A stretch of 64,000 nt of DNA from NCBI GenBank assembly GCA_033807695.1, contig CM066302.1, positions 1,984,001 through 2,048,000 of the forward strand, written 5' to 3'. Under the pieces are notes generated by a model that was not told the origin of the DNA, searched no databases, and worked only from the letters and a program-made list of their open reading frames with translations. Positions 61,973-64,000 of this stretch are shown piece after piece. Origin of the DNA: Daedaleopsis sinensis. Lineage: Eukaryota > Basidiomycota > Agaricomycetes > Polyporales > Polyporaceae. Every line of letters begins with the position of its first letter. Positions within the stretch are counted from its first letter, which is position 1. The position numbers and the translations under genes were made by a program.

Positions 61973-63810
61973 ATGTCGAGCGGAATGAATAAGATGACCG
62001 CTGAGCGGAACCAGCGCACTGTCATGGAGTTAGCAACTCAACCCGGCAATGGTACGCACCTATCAGACAGTTTCTGTCACCACCGCGACTAACCATGCGC
62101 GTTCAAAGACGTATGTGCCGACTGCAAGTCGCGAAATCCCCGGTGGGCATCACACAACCTTGGCATCTTCATCTGGTGAGTCCTCGTTGCGCAATCGGTC
62201 AGGGATCGGCTCACTCTGAGCGACCGCGACCAGCGTTCACTGCGCGAGCATACACCGCAAAATGGGCACGCATATATCGAAGGTGTAGGTACGGTCGCGG
62301 TCTGTGTGGGATTCAGCAGCGTAACATGTTTCTGTAGGAAGAGTCTAACGATGGACTCATGGACCAAGGAACAGGTCGAGGTGCGCGGACACAGTTTACG
62401 CTTCTATTAACAACCCTCTGACACTCTACCTACCTCAGACTATGAGGGCCAATGGGAACATGAAGTCTAATGCGCACTACAACCCCGATGAAACCAGGCA
62501 TCCTCCGCCGACGAACATGATTGACCAGGAGCGAGATAGCGAGTTGGAAAAGTACATCAGATGTGAGTCTACCTCCCTATGTAACCTAGCGTCCATCCAA
62601 TGTGCTTGCAGATAAGTACGAGTACAAGAAGTTCGTCTCCCGCTCATCACAAGTCGCTGCCTTGCTCGGACCTTCCAAATCCGCCACCAGCAAACTCTCA
62701 TCCACAACACCCGCGCGTCCACAAACGATGCCTCCGTCGAGCTCATCATCAACGCCCTCATCCTCACGACTTCCCGCTACGCCCGCCGTACCTTCTCACG
62801 TACCTTCAAATGCACCAAGTTCCGTGGAACAGTTCCGCACTCAGTCGCAAATACGCTCCGCCTCTCAACCTGTTGTCACTTCCGTGCCTTCAGTGAACCT
62901 CCCTACTCAAGTCCCGCCCACACCGGTGACACAACCCCCGCAGCAGCAGTCGTCTAATCCCTTATGGAACGATCTGGCGCAGCTACAAACCCCCGCTACT
63001 AACTCGTCTCTACCCCTTCAATTCGCTCCAACGCAGCCGATGGGCATACCCAACAGTGGGCTCTCTGCTCCGAATCAGTACTCCGGGCTCTCCGCAAGTC
63101 CGAACAACCCATTCCCTTCCCAGTTCTCTCAGCAAGCGACGGGCATGTTCCCAGGAGGCGCGCAACGCAGTCTCAGCCTCAACACCGGTCTCAGTTTCAA
63201 CGGAGGGATGAACATGGGCGGCATGACGCCGGGAATGACAGCGGGGTCTTCGTCCATGTACCAGCCACAGCCCTCTATGGGTGGATTCTCGTCCCCTGCT
63301 GCTAGTTACCACCCACAGCTGCAGACCACGCCAAGTCCGAGCCCGTATAACGCAAGCCCCCAATCACTTCCGTCGATGGGCCTCGGCGTACAACAGCAGC
63401 AACAGCAGCAACAGCAGTTTGCACAGTCGTCGTTCGCCCAACAGATGCTTCCCCCGCAACAAGGCTCCCCAATGGTTCCGTTCCAACCGCAAGGCTCGCC
63501 CATGATCCCTCAACAGCAGCTCGGACAGATGCAGCCCTCGCCGATGTACCAGCAGCAACAGCCGATGCAACAGATGGGCAATCCCGGGATGTACATGCAG
63601 GGCCAACAGCCCCAGTACCAGCAGCAACCACAGGGGATGGCGCCGTTCGGCTCGCCGCAGCCGCCGTTCATGGGTGGGCCGTCTCCCGCGCAGTTCATGC
63701 CCCAGCAGCCGCAGCAACAGATGTATGGGCAACCGAATGCGTTTGGAGGCACGGGATGGCAGCAGCCGGGCTTTGCGGGTCAGCAGCAGCAGTGGGGTGG
63801 TGGGATGTGA
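61973..63810 (+). CDS. ArfGAP-domain protein with long Gln/Pro-rich tail
   Basis: Exons 61973-62051, 62109-62175, 62234-62282, 62342-62380, 62439-62562 and 62612-63810 give about 518 residues. The ArfGAP zinc finger has the expected C-x2-C-x16-C-x2-C spacing (CADCKSRNPRWASHNLGIFI then CVHC), followed by the Arg finger in SIHRKMGTHIS. LTMDSWTKEQVETMRANGN and a YKYEYKKFVSRS segment complete the domain. The last 390 residues are low-complexity, with Q, NPF and PPQ-type motifs and a run of eight or nine Gln. This fits the Age2/SMAP/Gts1 class: GTP hydrolysis on Arf in Golgi-endosome traffic. The join of exons 3 and 4 is the weak point: the obvious donor gives SK-SLTMDSW, about two residues shorter than relatives. 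Confidence 0.92.
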
Positions 63811-64000
63811 TGGGACTGGCGAGGACAAGGACATTGGTATTTGGTATGTGGCTCTATCTATGGACGCGATTGCGCTGTGTTCGATCCGCTATGAAGACGT
63901 TATGATACATGATGCAAGGACTCGCAATATCCTCAGACGCTTCCTGTCTACCCCTGTACCCGAACTCGTCTACGATGTGGCGCATCCGTTCGGCGTGGTG
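63811..64000. other. 3' flank of the ArfGAP gene
   Basis: Sequence after the stop to the window edge; likely 3' UTR. No new gene begins here. Confidence 0.5.

Noticed and set aside
62600..63834. Open frames on the minus strand opposite the ArfGAP tail, including a Cys-rich one
   Set aside because: They are antisense readings of CAG/CAA-rich sequence, giving Leu, Cys or Ala runs.

Overview
The window reads as nuclear DNA of a filamentous basidiomycete, most likely an agaricomycete of the Polyporales type (order inferred, not proven). Supporting signs are GC-rich coding sequence, genes on both strands split by many 50-65 nt GT-AG introns, CT-rich leaders before start codons, and families typical of Agaricomycotina: BTB/POZ paralogs, a DUF6534 multi-span membrane protein, a copper-fist regulator, S8 and S53 secreted proteases and a cytochrome P450. 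I found no tRNA, rRNA, CRISPR array or intact transposon.

Layout. 0-3.3 kb: two tandem paralogs for single-pass membrane proteins (minus). 4.6-8.0 kb: left arm of a large inverted duplication carrying an S8 subtilisin (plus). 8.5 kb: ABC transporter C-terminal relic. 9.2-18.5 kb: a hypothetical protein, three BTB proteins, the proteasome beta4 subunit and an acidic protein. 20.5 kb: a small unrecognised gene. 21.5-24.5 kb and 33.5-36.2 kb: two direct copies of a 2.7-3.0 kb block, each with a secreted protein and an intact Hikeshi/OPI10 gene. Between them lie 9 kb of GC-rich sequence with no recognisable protein, a two-copy 1.15 kb tandem repeat and many splice-donor-like motifs. 36.5-38.8 kb: cytochrome P450 pseudogene. 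39.7-47.5 kb: RRP9 (U3 snoRNP), copper-fist regulator, alanine aminotransferase. 48.2-52.3 kb: two exon relics and the right arm of the inverted duplication with the second S8 protease (minus). 52.4-63.8 kb: DUF4536 mitochondrial protein, S53 tripeptidyl peptidase, HMG-CoA lyase, DUF6534 protein and an ArfGAP.

Most genes are unrelated housekeeping or secretory genes and form no pathway. The unusual feature of the locus is its recent rearrangement: a near-identical inverted protease duplication 41 kb apart, a near-identical direct duplication 12 kb apart flanking repeat-rich sequence, and several decaying gene pieces. The three secreted peptidases (two S8, one S53) could act together in extracellular protein degradation; that is inference. 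Exon joins given below were worked out by hand from splice signals and reading-frame phase.
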